Below are positions 1 to 7,699 of a DNA stretch of 64,000 nt, piece after piece (the stretch's first letter is position 1; the number at the start of each line of letters is the position of its first letter). Both the position numbers and the translations under genes were made by a program. Origin of the DNA: Paraburkholderia lacunae (GTDB taxonomy: Bacteria > Pseudomonadota > Gammaproteobacteria > Burkholderiales > Burkholderiaceae); NCBI RefSeq assembly GCF_003353175.1, contig NZ_QHKS01000006.1:248001-312000 (forward strand). The letters run 5' to 3'. Below the pieces are notes generated by a model that searched no databases, had not been told where the DNA came from, and saw only the letters and a program-made list of their open reading frames with translations.

Positions 1-836
1 AACCGCTGTTCGACAGCGGTCAACAGATAGTCCGCCGCCAGTGCGACCACCGCCAACACAATCATCGCCGCGAACACACCGCTTGCGTTGAAGGCGCCTT
101 GAGCCGTGGAGATCAGCAAGCCGATACCTTGCTTCGAACCGAGGAACTCGCCGACCACCGCGCCGACCAGCGCGAAGCCGAAGCTCACGTGCAAGCTCGC
201 GAGAATCCAGCTGAGCGCCGACGGAATCACAACCGAAGTCGTTACCTGGCGGCGCGACGCACCGAGAATCTGCGCATTCGCGATCATGTAACGGTCGGCT
301 TCACGCACGCCCTGGAACGCGTTGGCGAACACGACGAAGAACACCATCACCACGGCGAGCGCCACCTTCGACGCCATCCCGAGACCGAGCGCGATCACGA
401 ACACCGAGCCGAGCACCACACGCGGAATCGAATTGGCGATCTTGATGTAGAGACTGAACACGTCGGACAGCAACTTGTTGCGGCCGAGCACGATGCCGCA
501 GAACACGCCGGCCACCGAACCGATGATGAAGCCGAGCCCGGTTTCCTCCAGCGTGACCCACACTTGCGTGAGCAACGGACCCTGCGAAGTGCCGTTCACG
601 AACCAGTCGATGATCTGTGCGAAGATCGCGCTCGGCATCGAGAAGAAGAACGGATCGATCCACTTCAGGCGCGCCGACAGTTCCCAGCCGCCAAGCACGA
701 CCACCAGCACGAGAATGCGCAGCGAAATCACCAACGCATGACGTTGCCGGATGCGTTTTTGCGCGATGCGTTCGACTTGCGCAAGCGCCGCCGGATCGAT
801 ACCCGAAGGCATCATTTGTTGAGAGGTAGTAGACAT
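1..836 (-). CDS. ABC transporter permease, SsuC/TauC-like (partial, C-terminus off window)
   Basis: This is the inner-membrane permease of an importer of the nitrate/sulfonate/taurine class. The reading frame begins at the ATG complementing 834-836 (MSTTSQQM...) and runs without a stop to the window edge, giving about 278 residues, so the extreme C-terminus is missing. The frame reads as a series of hydrophobic helices with the BPD_transp_1 EAA-like loop around NAQILGASRRQ, the coupling helix that docks on the ATPase. It lies 16 bp downstream of the ATPase gene in the same orientation and is the third gene of the substrate-binding protein/ATPase/permease operon. The substrate cannot be told from sequence; sulfonate, taurine, nitrate or an aromatic acid are all possible. 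Confidence 0.9.
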   Translation of the reverse strand, partial: MSTTSQQMMPSGIDPAALAQVERIAQKRIRQRHALVISLRILVLVVVLGGWELSARLKWIDPFFFSMPSAIFAQIIDWFVNGTSQGPLLTQVWVTLEETGLGFIIGSVAGVFCGIVLGRNKLLSDVFSLYIKIANSIPRVVLGSVFVIALGLGMASKVALAVVMVFFVVFANAFQGVREADRYMIANAQILGASRRQVTTSVVIPSALSWILASLHVSFGFALVGAVVGEFLGSKQGIGLLISTAQGAFNASGVFAAMIVLAVVALAADYLLTAVEQR

Positions 837-852
837 GTTTGCCGTTCCTTGA

Positions 853-1647
853 TTAACCGATCTGCACTTCTTCGCGCAGGTCGTGCCAGATGTCGCGCGA
901 GATTTCGATAAAGCGTTGGTCGTAGCGAACTTCCGACGTGACGCGCGGACGCGGCAGATCGATTTCGTACACTTTCTTCAGCGTAGCCGGGCGTGCGGTC
1001 AGAACGAACACGCGATCGGCGAGCGCAATCGCTTCTTCCAGATCGTGCGTGACGAACACCACCGAGCCGGCACCGCCCCACAGTTGCAGCAGTTCGTCCT
1101 GCATCAGCGTGCGGGTTTGCATGTCGAGCGCCGAGAAGGGCTCGTCCATCAGCAGGATTTCCGGCTTGTTGATGAAGGTCTGCGCGAGCGCCACGCGCTT
1201 GCGCATACCGCCCGACAGCTGATGCGGATAGTGTTTGCCGAACTTGTCGAGGCCGACGCGGCGCAGCCATTCGTTGGCTTCGTCGTAGGCGGCGGATTTC
1301 GAGCGGCCGCGATACAGCGGGCCGGCCGCGACGTTGTCGATCACCGAGCGCCACGGGAACACGGCGTCGGCCTGGAACACGAAGCCGATGCGCGGATCGA
1401 TGCCGTCCACCGGTGCGCCCATGACGCGCACTTCACCGGTGGTCGGCTTCAGGAGGCCGGTGATCATGCTGAGCGTCGTCGATTTGCCGCAGCCCGTCGG
1501 GCCGACTACGGCGACGAACTCGCCGCGCGCCACCGACATGCTGAAGTCGCGCAACGCGATGGTCGCCTTGCCGTCGGGAGAAATGAAACGGCACGATACG
1601 TTGCGGAACTCGATGGCTGGCGTATCGCGTGACATAGGTTGATTCAT
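853..1647 (-). CDS. ABC transporter ATP-binding protein, SsuB/TauB-like
   Basis: This cytoplasmic ATPase energises the importer encoded by its neighbours. All nucleotide-binding motifs are intact in its 264 residues: Walker A GPTGCGKST (49-57), a Q-loop near FQADAVF (91-97), signature LSGGM (144-148), Walker B ILLMDEP (164-170) and an H-loop VTHD about 30 residues later. Length and motif spacing match the SsuB/TauB/NrtD group. The gene sits between the substrate-binding protein (39 bp upstream) and the permease (16 bp downstream) on the same strand, so the three are probably one transcript. Two in-frame Met codons lie close together at the N-terminus; the first is taken as the start. Confidence 0.93.
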   Translation of the reverse strand: MNQPMSRDTPAIEFRNVSCRFISPDGKATIALRDFSMSVARGEFVAVVGPTGCGKSTTLSMITGLLKPTTGEVRVMGAPVDGIDPRIGFVFQADAVFPWRSVIDNVAAGPLYRGRSKSAAYDEANEWLRRVGLDKFGKHYPHQLSGGMRKRVALAQTFINKPEILLMDEPFSALDMQTRTLMQDELLQLWGGAGSVVFVTHDLEEAIALADRVFVLTARPATLKKVYEIDLPRPRVTSEVRYDQRFIEISRDIWHDLREEVQIG

Positions 1648-1686
1648 CGGCTGATGCCTCGCTGTTCTCGTAATGTTGAAAGTGTG

Positions 1687-2709
1687 TTACTTCGCCGCGG
1701 TCTTGACCGGTGCCGACGACACGAAGTCGTTGGTGTAGGTCTTGGCGAGGTCGATATGCTTACCCTTGACGGAAGGATTGAAGGCCGACAGCACCTTCAG
1801 CACCGTGTCGGGGCCGTCGGCGGGCATCTTGCCGTCCTTCGTGAACATCGGCAGCGATGCCTTCAGCGCGCCGACGTAAAGGTCCTTGTTATTGCCGTAG
1901 TAGTCCTTCGGCATCTTGGCCGCGATCTCGTCGGCGCTATGCGTGGCGATGAAGTTCAGCGTCTTCGCGAACGCGTGCGAGAGTTTCGCTGCGTCGTCCT
2001 TGTGCGAGTCGGCCCACGCGCGCTGCACGTAGAAGCTCGAAGCCGGATACGTGCCGCCGAGTGCGGCGCGCGTGCCTTCCAGCGTGCGCATGTCGACCAG
2101 CACCTTCGCGTCGCCGGTCTTCAGCAGCTGCGACACGGTCGGCTCGGTCGTCATGCCGGCGTCGATCCGGTTCTGCTTGATGGCGGCGATGAAGCTGTTG
2201 TCCGCGCCGACCGGCAGCAGCGTGTATTGCGTCGACGGCACGCCCGCGCGCTGCGCGAGGTATTGCGTGAGGAAGCTGGTGGACGAGCCGAGGCCGGTCA
2301 CGCCAAGCGTCTTGCCCTTCACGTCGGCCATGCTCTTGATCGTTTCGGAGGCCTTGGTGGAGACCATTTCGACTTCACCCGGCACCTGGCCGAAAATCAC
2401 CAGCGCCTGGACTTCCTTGCCCTTGCTCTGCAGATCGATGGTGTGATCGTAGAAGCCCACCACGCCTTGCACGGCGCCCGCGAGCAGTTCGTTTTCCGCA
2501 TCGACGCCCGCCGGTTGCGAGAGGATTTCGACGTCGAGACCTTCGTCCTTGAAGTAGCCGAGCTGTTCCGTGAGCTTGGCCGGCAGGTAGATGATCTTGG
2601 TAGCGCCGCCGACCATGATGGTGAGCTTCTCGGCATGAGCGGCGGCCGACGCGGCGGCAAGGGTGAACGCAACACCTGTCACAGCGGCAATCTGGCGCAA
2701 GGTACGCAT
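1687..2709 (-). CDS. ABC transporter periplasmic substrate-binding protein (SsuA/TauA/NMT1-like)
   Basis: This 340-residue protein captures ligand in the periplasm for the adjacent permease and ATPase. It begins with a typical Sec signal peptide: a basic start, a hydrophobic Ala-rich core and probable cleavage after AHA near residue 26. The mature part reads as the NMT1/THI5-like two-lobed fold (LTIMVGGATKIIYLPAKL at the start, GVTGLGSSTS in the middle). It is the first gene of the operon and is divergent from the TctD-like regulator at 3004; the shared intergenic region carries 11-bp direct repeats. Its C-terminus (VLKVLSAFNPSVKGKHI) is clearly related to the stub at 5310-5466, showing that a second copy once existed here. 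Ligand unknown. Confidence 0.92.
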   Translation of the reverse strand: MRTLRQIAAVTGVAFTLAAASAAAHAEKLTIMVGGATKIIYLPAKLTEQLGYFKDEGLDVEILSQPAGVDAENELLAGAVQGVVGFYDHTIDLQSKGKEVQALVIFGQVPGEVEMVSTKASETIKSMADVKGKTLGVTGLGSSTSFLTQYLAQRAGVPSTQYTLLPVGADNSFIAAIKQNRIDAGMTTEPTVSQLLKTGDAKVLVDMRTLEGTRAALGGTYPASSFYVQRAWADSHKDDAAKLSHAFAKTLNFIATHSADEIAAKMPKDYYGNNKDLYVGALKASLPMFTKDGKMPADGPDTVLKVLSAFNPSVKGKHIDLAKTYTNDFVSSAPVKTAAK

Positions 2710-2840
2710 GGAGCAGTCTCCTTAGGTATGGTCGCCGCGGGGTGAAAAAATGCGGCGCTTTCTGGATGAATGTCGAGGATTATAGAAATCGGAAACCTTC
2801 TGGCAGCTTTCTGGGCTGCAGGCAAATCATGGGTGTTAAC

Positions 2841-2884
2841 CCGGAACTGAGCCGGAAATGAGCCGGAACTGAGCTGGAACCCGG
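2841..2884. promoter_or_regulatory. 11-bp direct repeats in divergent promoter region (putative OmpR-family operator)
   Basis: Three near-identical 11-bp units (CCGGAACTGAG, CCGGAAATGAG, CCGGAACTGAG) are followed by a degenerate fourth, CTGGAACCCGG. They lie between the divergent substrate-binding-protein gene and the TctD-like regulator gene. One unit per helical turn is the spacing expected for tandem binding of OmpR/PhoB-family regulators. That the adjacent regulator binds here is inference. Confidence 0.45.
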
Positions 2885-3003
2885 GCGAAACCGGGCCGCC
2901 AGCGCGCCTTGAACACCACGACGTACGCCGCAAAGCACGCGAGACGCGCGCAAAGCTCTTGTTTTACGGCACAATCGGCGTCCTGACTTTTGCCGTTCCC
3001 GCC

Positions 3004-3681
3004 ATGAAGCTGCTGCTCATCGAAGACAACCCCACGCTGGCGCACTGGCTCGCGAAGATGCTGGAGCAGGAGTCGTTCGCGCTCGACGCCGTGCAGGACG
3101 GCGATGCCGCCGACCAGCTTCTGCGCACCAACCACTACGACGTGATCCTGCTCGACCTGAATCTGCCGAAGCTGTCGGGCAAGAACGTGCTGCGGCGGCT
3201 GCGGCAGCGCGGCGACGCGACGCCGGTGCTGATCCTGACCGCGAGCGGTTCGATCGACGAAAAAGTGGAATTGCTCGGCGCCGGCGCGGACGACTACCTG
3301 GTCAAGCCGTTCGAAGTGCGGGAACTGGTGGCGCGCATCAAGGTGCTGATCCGGCGGCAGACGCCGTCGAAGGCCGGCGAGGTGATGTGCGGCGACCTCG
3401 CTTTCGATATCGACACGCGCCAGTTCACGCTGAAAGGCGCGCCGCTGAACGTCACGCCGCGCGAGCGCACGGTGCTCGAAACGCTGATTCTGCGGCTCGG
3501 CAAGACGGTGACGAAACCGGCGCTGGCGGACGCGATCTTCACGCTCGCAGACGAGCCGAGCGAAGACGCGATTGAAATCTATATCTCGCGGCTGCGCAAG
3601 AAGCTGGATGGCAGTTCGGCGGCGATCGTCACGCTGCGCGGGCTCGGCTATCTGCTGCGCAAGAAAGACGATGACCAATAG
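3004..3681 (+). CDS. OmpR-family response regulator, TctD-like (TCS 1)
   Basis: This is a 225-residue DNA-binding response regulator. The receiver domain (about 1-115) has the acidic pair in LLLIEDN, the phosphoacceptor Asp51 in VILLDLNLP, a Thr in LILTAS and the Lys of LVKPFE. The C-terminal half is a winged helix ending RLRKKLDGSS...LRGLGYLLR. An earlier in-frame ATG exists at 2959, but receiver homology begins exactly at MKLLLIED (3004). The gene overlaps its kinase partner by 11 bp and is divergent from the ABC importer, which it probably controls, as TctD does for tricarboxylate uptake; that assignment is inference from position. Confidence 0.92.
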   Translation: MKLLLIEDNPTLAHWLAKMLEQESFALDAVQDGDAADQLLRTNHYDVILLDLNLPKLSGKNVLRRLRQRGDATPVLILTASGSIDEKVELLGAGADDYLVKPFEVRELVARIKVLIRRQTPSKAGEVMCGDLAFDIDTRQFTLKGAPLNVTPRERTVLETLILRLGKTVTKPALADAIFTLADEPSEDAIEIYISRLRKKLDGSSAAIVTLRGLGYLLRKKDDDQ

Positions 3682-5065
3682 CCTGCGCATGCGTTTGCTG
3701 TGGTGGCTGCTGGTGCCGCTTGCGTTATACGTGTTCGTCACGGGCAAGGCCGAGTACGACAACGCGCGGCGCACCGCGGATCTGGTGCAGGACAATCAGC
3801 TGATTTCGTCGGCGCGTATGATCGCGGGCGAAGTGGAATGGGTGGACGGGTTCCTGCGTGTCGATGTGCCGCCCGCGGCGCTCGAAGTGTTCGTGTCGCC
3901 GTACCGCGACCAGGTGTTCTACAGCGTGAGCGTCGACGACGGGCGGCTGCTGGCGGGCACGCCGGATTTCCCGCAGCGTAAGGCGCAGGCACCCGACACG
4001 CCCGATCACTACTACGCCGACCTGCATGGCCAGCCTGTGCGCGCCGTCGGCCTGGTTCGGCAAATGTACGATAACGGCGCGACGCGTCACGTGCTCGTGA
4101 CCGTCGGCAAGACCGTGCGCTCGCGCGATGCGATGGCGCAGCAGCTGTGGCAGCCGCAGCTCGTGCGGCAGATCGAGATGATCGTGCTGGCGGTCGCGCT
4201 GGTGTGCATCGGCCTGACCTTCGAGTTGCGTCCTCTGATGAAAGTGAAGGAGGAGGTGGCCGATCGCGATCCGATGCAGTTGGAGCCGATTCGCGTCGAG
4301 CGCCTGCACACGGAGTTGCGACCGATCGTCGAGGCGATCAACCAATGTATCGCGCGGCTGGGTGTCCAGGTGGCCGCGCAACGGCGCTTCATCGCCGATG
4401 CCGCGCACCAGTTGCGCACGCCGCTTACGCTGCTGGGCACGCAGTTGCAGTTCGCGCGCCAGCAGGACGGCTTGACGCCCGCGCTCGCTGAAGCACTCGC
4501 GGCCATGCATCGCAGCAACGGTTCGATGGTCGGGCTGACCAACAAGCTGCTGCTGCTCGCGCAGGCCGAGGCGGCCGACAACACGCAGTTGGCCGTGGAA
4601 ACGGTGGATTTCGTGCCGCTGGCCATGGAAGTGGTGGAAGACCTGGCGCTGCTCGCACAGGCCCGCGACATCGATCTGGGCGCCGAGCTGAACGGGTCCG
4701 CGCCGGTGGCGGGGCACCGCGGCCTGCTGCAGGCGATGATCGCGAATCTGGCGGAGAACGCGATTCGCTACTCCGGCAAGGGCGGCCATGTCACCGTCGC
4801 CGTCAGCGCCGACGCGCAAACGGTCACGCTCAGCGTGCTCGACGACGGGCCGGGCATTCCGCCCGAGTCGCGCAGCCGTGTGTTTGAACCGTTCTTCCGG
4901 GCGTCGACGGATACCGAAGGGACCGGGCTCGGCCTCGCGATCGTGCGCGAGATCGCGGATGCGCATCACGGCGAAATCACGCTCAAGCCCGGCGAGGGCG
5001 GCAAAGGCGTGCACGTAACGGTGTCGTTCCCGCGAGCGGCGGCAGAAGTGCCGCCGCCGCTCTGA
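3671..5065 (+). CDS. Sensor histidine kinase, TctE-like (TCS 1)
   Basis: This 464-residue inner-membrane kinase has TM1 at about 8-25, a periplasmic 2CSK_N-type sensor of about 140 residues, and TM2 at about 168-185. A dimerisation/phosphotransfer domain follows with H-box DAAHQLRTPL (His246), then an HATPase domain with an N-box near NLAENAIRY, G1 DDGPGIP and G2 GTGLGLAIV. The start ATG at 3671 lies inside the regulator gene, 11 bp before its stop, and gives an N-terminus (SLRMRLLWWLLVPL) matching the paralogue at 5527. It phosphorylates the upstream TctD-like regulator. The periplasmic sensor may read a ligand related to the importer substrate. Confidence 0.92.
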   Translation: MTNSLRMRLLWWLLVPLALYVFVTGKAEYDNARRTADLVQDNQLISSARMIAGEVEWVDGFLRVDVPPAALEVFVSPYRDQVFYSVSVDDGRLLAGTPDFPQRKAQAPDTPDHYYADLHGQPVRAVGLVRQMYDNGATRHVLVTVGKTVRSRDAMAQQLWQPQLVRQIEMIVLAVALVCIGLTFELRPLMKVKEEVADRDPMQLEPIRVERLHTELRPIVEAINQCIARLGVQVAAQRRFIADAAHQLRTPLTLLGTQLQFARQQDGLTPALAEALAAMHRSNGSMVGLTNKLLLLAQAEAADNTQLAVETVDFVPLAMEVVEDLALLAQARDIDLGAELNGSAPVAGHRGLLQAMIANLAENAIRYSGKGGHVTVAVSADAQTVTLSVLDDGPGIPPESRSRVFEPFFRASTDTEGTGLGLAIVREIADAHHGEITLKPGEGGKGVHVTVSFPRAAAEVPPPL

Positions 5066-5309
5066 CGAACACCTCGGCGCGTATCGGGTTCGGCCGGCGT
5101 CGGGACAAACCCGCAATTGACGCAGGAAACGAACAACCGAAAGCTTATAGAAGGATTTGCGCCTCTAGAATTTTCGCGGGCGACCGATTAGACGCCCGCC
5201 CGGATACGGGACAAAACGGAGACATTCTCAACGAGCCATGTCCTGACGGGCTTCGCGCGCCGTCCGTGCCATGGTTGCGGCGTCGCTCCCACTGTTCCTG
5301 GCTGCTTCG

Positions 5310-5372
5310 GTGCTGAAGGTGCTGAAGGTGCTGAAGGTGCTGAAGGTGCTGAAGGTGCTGAAGGTGCTGACG
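5310..5372. repeat. 9-bp tandem repeat (GTGCTGAAG)n
   Basis: There are six exact copies and one single-base variant of GTGCTGAAG. In the stub frame they encode Val-Leu-Lys; the intact relative carries about one such unit, so the array appears to have expanded by slippage after the gene died. Confidence 0.9.
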
Positions 5373-5466
5373 GTGCTCGCGGGCTTCAATCCTGCGATGA
5401 AGGACCGCCATATCGAGGAGTCGAGAGCTTTCACGAGTCAGTTCGTGAAACAGGTCAAACCATCAG
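5310..5466 (+). pseudogene. C-terminal stub of a second substrate-binding protein, with 9-bp repeat expansion
   Basis: The forward frame reads six VLK units, then VLTVLAGFNPAMKDRHIEES and a short tail. This aligns with the C-terminus of the intact substrate-binding protein at 1687-2709 (VLKVLSAFNPSVKGKHI, then TYTNDFV against AFTSQFV). The rest of the gene is absent. The frame passes its expected end without a stop, so it is broken at both ends. Units of GTGCTGAAG repeat six times exactly from 5310 to 5363, and a seventh differs by one base. The stub is co-oriented with and 60 bp upstream of the kinase at 5527, which suggests an ancestral SBP-kinase-regulator operon that lost its first gene. 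Confidence 0.75.
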
Positions 5467-5526
5467 ATGGATGCCGGGCGCGCCGCGAGGTGCGCCGGCC
5501 TCCTGAGACAAGAGGAACGCCGAATC

Positions 5527-6939
5527 GTGTTTTCAGGCAGTTTGCGCGGACGTTTGCTGTGGTGGCTATTGCTGCCGCTGGCTGCGTTCGTTTCCATTTC
5601 CGGCATGATTTCGTTCCGCAACGCGCAGACCACGGCCGATCTGGTGCAGGACAATGCGTTGCTTTCGTCGATGCGGATCATCGGCGAGGACGTCGACTGG
5701 GATAACGGCAACATCGTGATTCAGATTCCGCCGGCCGCGCTCGAACTGTTCGAATCGCCCGAGCAGGACAGCGTGTTCTATCGCGTCGAGGCGAGCGGGC
5801 ATCGTCTGCTGGCGGGTACCCCCGATCTGCCGTTGCCACCTGGCGCCGGCGCCGGCGTCGGCCCCAGGCTCTATGCCACCCATCTCGACGATGGCCGTGC
5901 CGTGCGCGCCGCCACTTACGTGCGGCAGCTGTACGACTCGGGGCGTACCGAGGAAGTCGTGGTGGCGGTCGCCAAGACGGAAGGCTCGCGCGACGCGATG
6001 GTGTGGCGCCTGCTGCGTCCCCAACTGTTCGGCGAGGTGCTCACGCTGGTGCTCGCGATGGTCTTCGTCTATCTCGGGTTGACCTTCGAACTGCGTCCGC
6101 TGATGAAAGTGAAAGACGATGTCGAGGATCGCAATCCATCGCAGCTCGAACCGATTCGCGTGGCGCGGCTTCATGTGGAGCTGCGGCCGATCGTCGAGGC
6201 GATCAATCAGTGCATCGCGCGCATGCGCCAGCAGGCCACCGCGCAGCGGCAGTTCATCTCCGATGCCGCGCATCAGCTGCGCACGCCGCTCACGCTGCTC
6301 GATGCGCAGATCCAGTTCGCACGGCAGCGCGAGAATCGCGACGCGCGGCTCGCCGAAGCACTGGCCGGCATGCACAAGAGCAGCCGCAAGATGACGACGC
6401 TGACCAACAAGCTGCTGCTGCTCGCTCAGGCGGAGTCCGCTGCGCCGTCGAAAGAACACGAACGCGTCGATCTGAGCGCATTGATCGCGGGCGTGCTCGA
6501 AGAACTGATTGCATTCGCCCAGTCGCGTGAAATCGATCTGGGCGCGGAGCTGGAAGACGGTTTGCAAGTTACCGGAGACGAGGCGCTGACCGCGGCGCTG
6601 GTGACCAATCTCGTCGATAACGCGCTGCGCTATACGCAAGCGGGCGGCCGCGTCACGGTGCAGACGCAGCGCAGCAACGACATGGCGATCGTGCGGGTCG
6701 TCGACAACGGGCCGGGTATCAAGGCCGAGGCGAGGGCGCGCGTGTTCGAGCGCTTCTATCGCGCATCGAACCACGCGGACGGAACCGGCCTCGGTTTGCC
6801 GATCGTGCGCGAGATCGCCCATCGGCAGGGCGGCACCGTCACACTCGGGCCGGGAGAAGACGGTGTCGGCCTCGTCGCGACCGTCGAGATGCGCTTGTGG
6901 GCAGCCGCGGTCCGAAACGCGGCAAGGGGAGACATATGA
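5527..6939 (+). CDS. Sensor histidine kinase, TctE-like (TCS 2, paralogue of TCS 1)
   Basis: This 470-residue membrane kinase is close in sequence and architecture to the one at 3671. It has TM1 at about 9-27, a 2CSK_N periplasmic sensor, TM2 at about 168-186 (VYLGLTFELRPLMKVK is nearly the same in both), H-box DAAHQLRTPL (His249) and an HATPase domain with DNGPGI and GTGLGLPIV. The start chosen is GTG 5527, preceded by an AGAGGAA-like ribosome site. It reproduces the N-terminus of the paralogue, whereas ATG 5467 would add 20 unrelated residues. The stop overlaps the next gene's start as ATGA, so the pair is translationally coupled. Gene order (kinase first) is the reverse of TCS 1. Confidence 0.9.
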   Translation: MFSGSLRGRLLWWLLLPLAAFVSISGMISFRNAQTTADLVQDNALLSSMRIIGEDVDWDNGNIVIQIPPAALELFESPEQDSVFYRVEASGHRLLAGTPDLPLPPGAGAGVGPRLYATHLDDGRAVRAATYVRQLYDSGRTEEVVVAVAKTEGSRDAMVWRLLRPQLFGEVLTLVLAMVFVYLGLTFELRPLMKVKDDVEDRNPSQLEPIRVARLHVELRPIVEAINQCIARMRQQATAQRQFISDAAHQLRTPLTLLDAQIQFARQRENRDARLAEALAGMHKSSRKMTTLTNKLLLLAQAESAAPSKEHERVDLSALIAGVLEELIAFAQSREIDLGAELEDGLQVTGDEALTAALVTNLVDNALRYTQAGGRVTVQTQRSNDMAIVRVVDNGPGIKAEARARVFERFYRASNHADGTGLGLPIVREIAHRQGGTVTLGPGEDGVGLVATVEMRLWAAAVRNAARGDI

Positions 6940-7634
6940 AACTGCTGCTTGTCGAAGACGACGCAGACCTGGCGCGCTGGGTCATCAACCTGATGCAGGT
7001 CGAAAATTTCGCGCTGGACTGGGCGCAGGACGGCGAGAGTGCGGAGACGCTGCTCGGATCGCAATGCTACGACGCGGTGCTGCTCGATATGCGCCTGCCG
7101 GGCATCGGCGGCAAGGATGTGCTCGCGCGTTTGCGCCGCAAGCGCGACAACGTGCCGGTGCTGATGCTGACCGCCAACGGCTCGACCGACGACAAGGTCG
7201 CCTGCTTCTCGGCCGGCGCAGACGACTACGTCGTCAAGCCCTTCGACGCACGCGAACTGGTGGCGCGCATCAAGGCGCTGATCCGCCGTCAGGCGGCGGG
7301 CGACAAGGGCCAGTCGATCGACTGCGGCGATCTGCGCTATCTGTTCGACACACGCGAATTCCTGCTGCAAAACGAGCTGTTGCCGCTGCGCCGGCGCGAA
7401 CACGCGATCCTCGAAGCGCTGATTCTCAAGCAGGGCAAGACCGTCTCGAAGACCACGCTGATGGACAGCGTCTTCAATCTCGACGACGAACCGAGCGCCG
7501 ATGCGATCGACATCTACATTCACCGTCTGCGCAAGCATCTCGCGAGTTCGAACGCGAAGATCATGACCTTGCGCGGACTGGGCTACATCCTGCGCGAAGA
7601 AGAGCCTCGCGAAGCGTTTGCCGGGGCGCTGTAG
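6936..7634 (+). CDS. OmpR-family response regulator, TctD-like (TCS 2)
   Basis: This 232-residue regulator has a receiver domain with Asp51 in AVLLDMRLPG, Thr in LMLTANG and Lys in VVKPFD, followed by a winged-helix output domain (HRLRKHLASS...LRGLGYIL). An in-frame ATG at 6897 is ignored because the receiver fold starts at MKLLLVED (6936), which overlaps the kinase stop by 4 bp. It is a clear paralogue of the regulator at 3004 and presumably pairs with the kinase at 5527. Its target is unknown, because the transport gene expected beside it survives only as the stub at 5310. Confidence 0.92.
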   Translation: MKLLLVEDDADLARWVINLMQVENFALDWAQDGESAETLLGSQCYDAVLLDMRLPGIGGKDVLARLRRKRDNVPVLMLTANGSTDDKVACFSAGADDYVVKPFDARELVARIKALIRRQAAGDKGQSIDCGDLRYLFDTREFLLQNELLPLRRREHAILEALILKQGKTVSKTTLMDSVFNLDDEPSADAIDIYIHRLRKHLASSNAKIMTLRGLGYILREEEPREAFAGAL

Positions 7635-7680
7635 CCGCCGCTGTAGCCGTATTCCGTCATGCTGCCCCGTTCATTCGGTC

Positions 7681-7699
7681 GCGCCGCCCGGAGCGGCGC
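7681..7699. terminator. Possible bidirectional terminator between convergent TCS 2 and TCS 3
   Basis: GCGCCGC and GCGGCGC form a 7-bp GC stem around a 5-nt loop in the short gap between two convergent genes, touching the end of the kinase gene. There is no T-run on either side, so the call rests on position and stem only. Confidence 0.3.

Noticed and set aside
1..2709. Long plus-strand frames opposite the importer genes
   Set aside because: They are His/Arg-rich antisense shadows of high-GC coding DNA without motifs.
5271..5705. Forward frame MVAASLPLFLAAS followed by VLK repeats as a real small gene
   Set aside because: The hydrophobic start and the SBP-like tail are fused by deletion, the frame overlaps the kinase gene and no good ribosome site precedes it.
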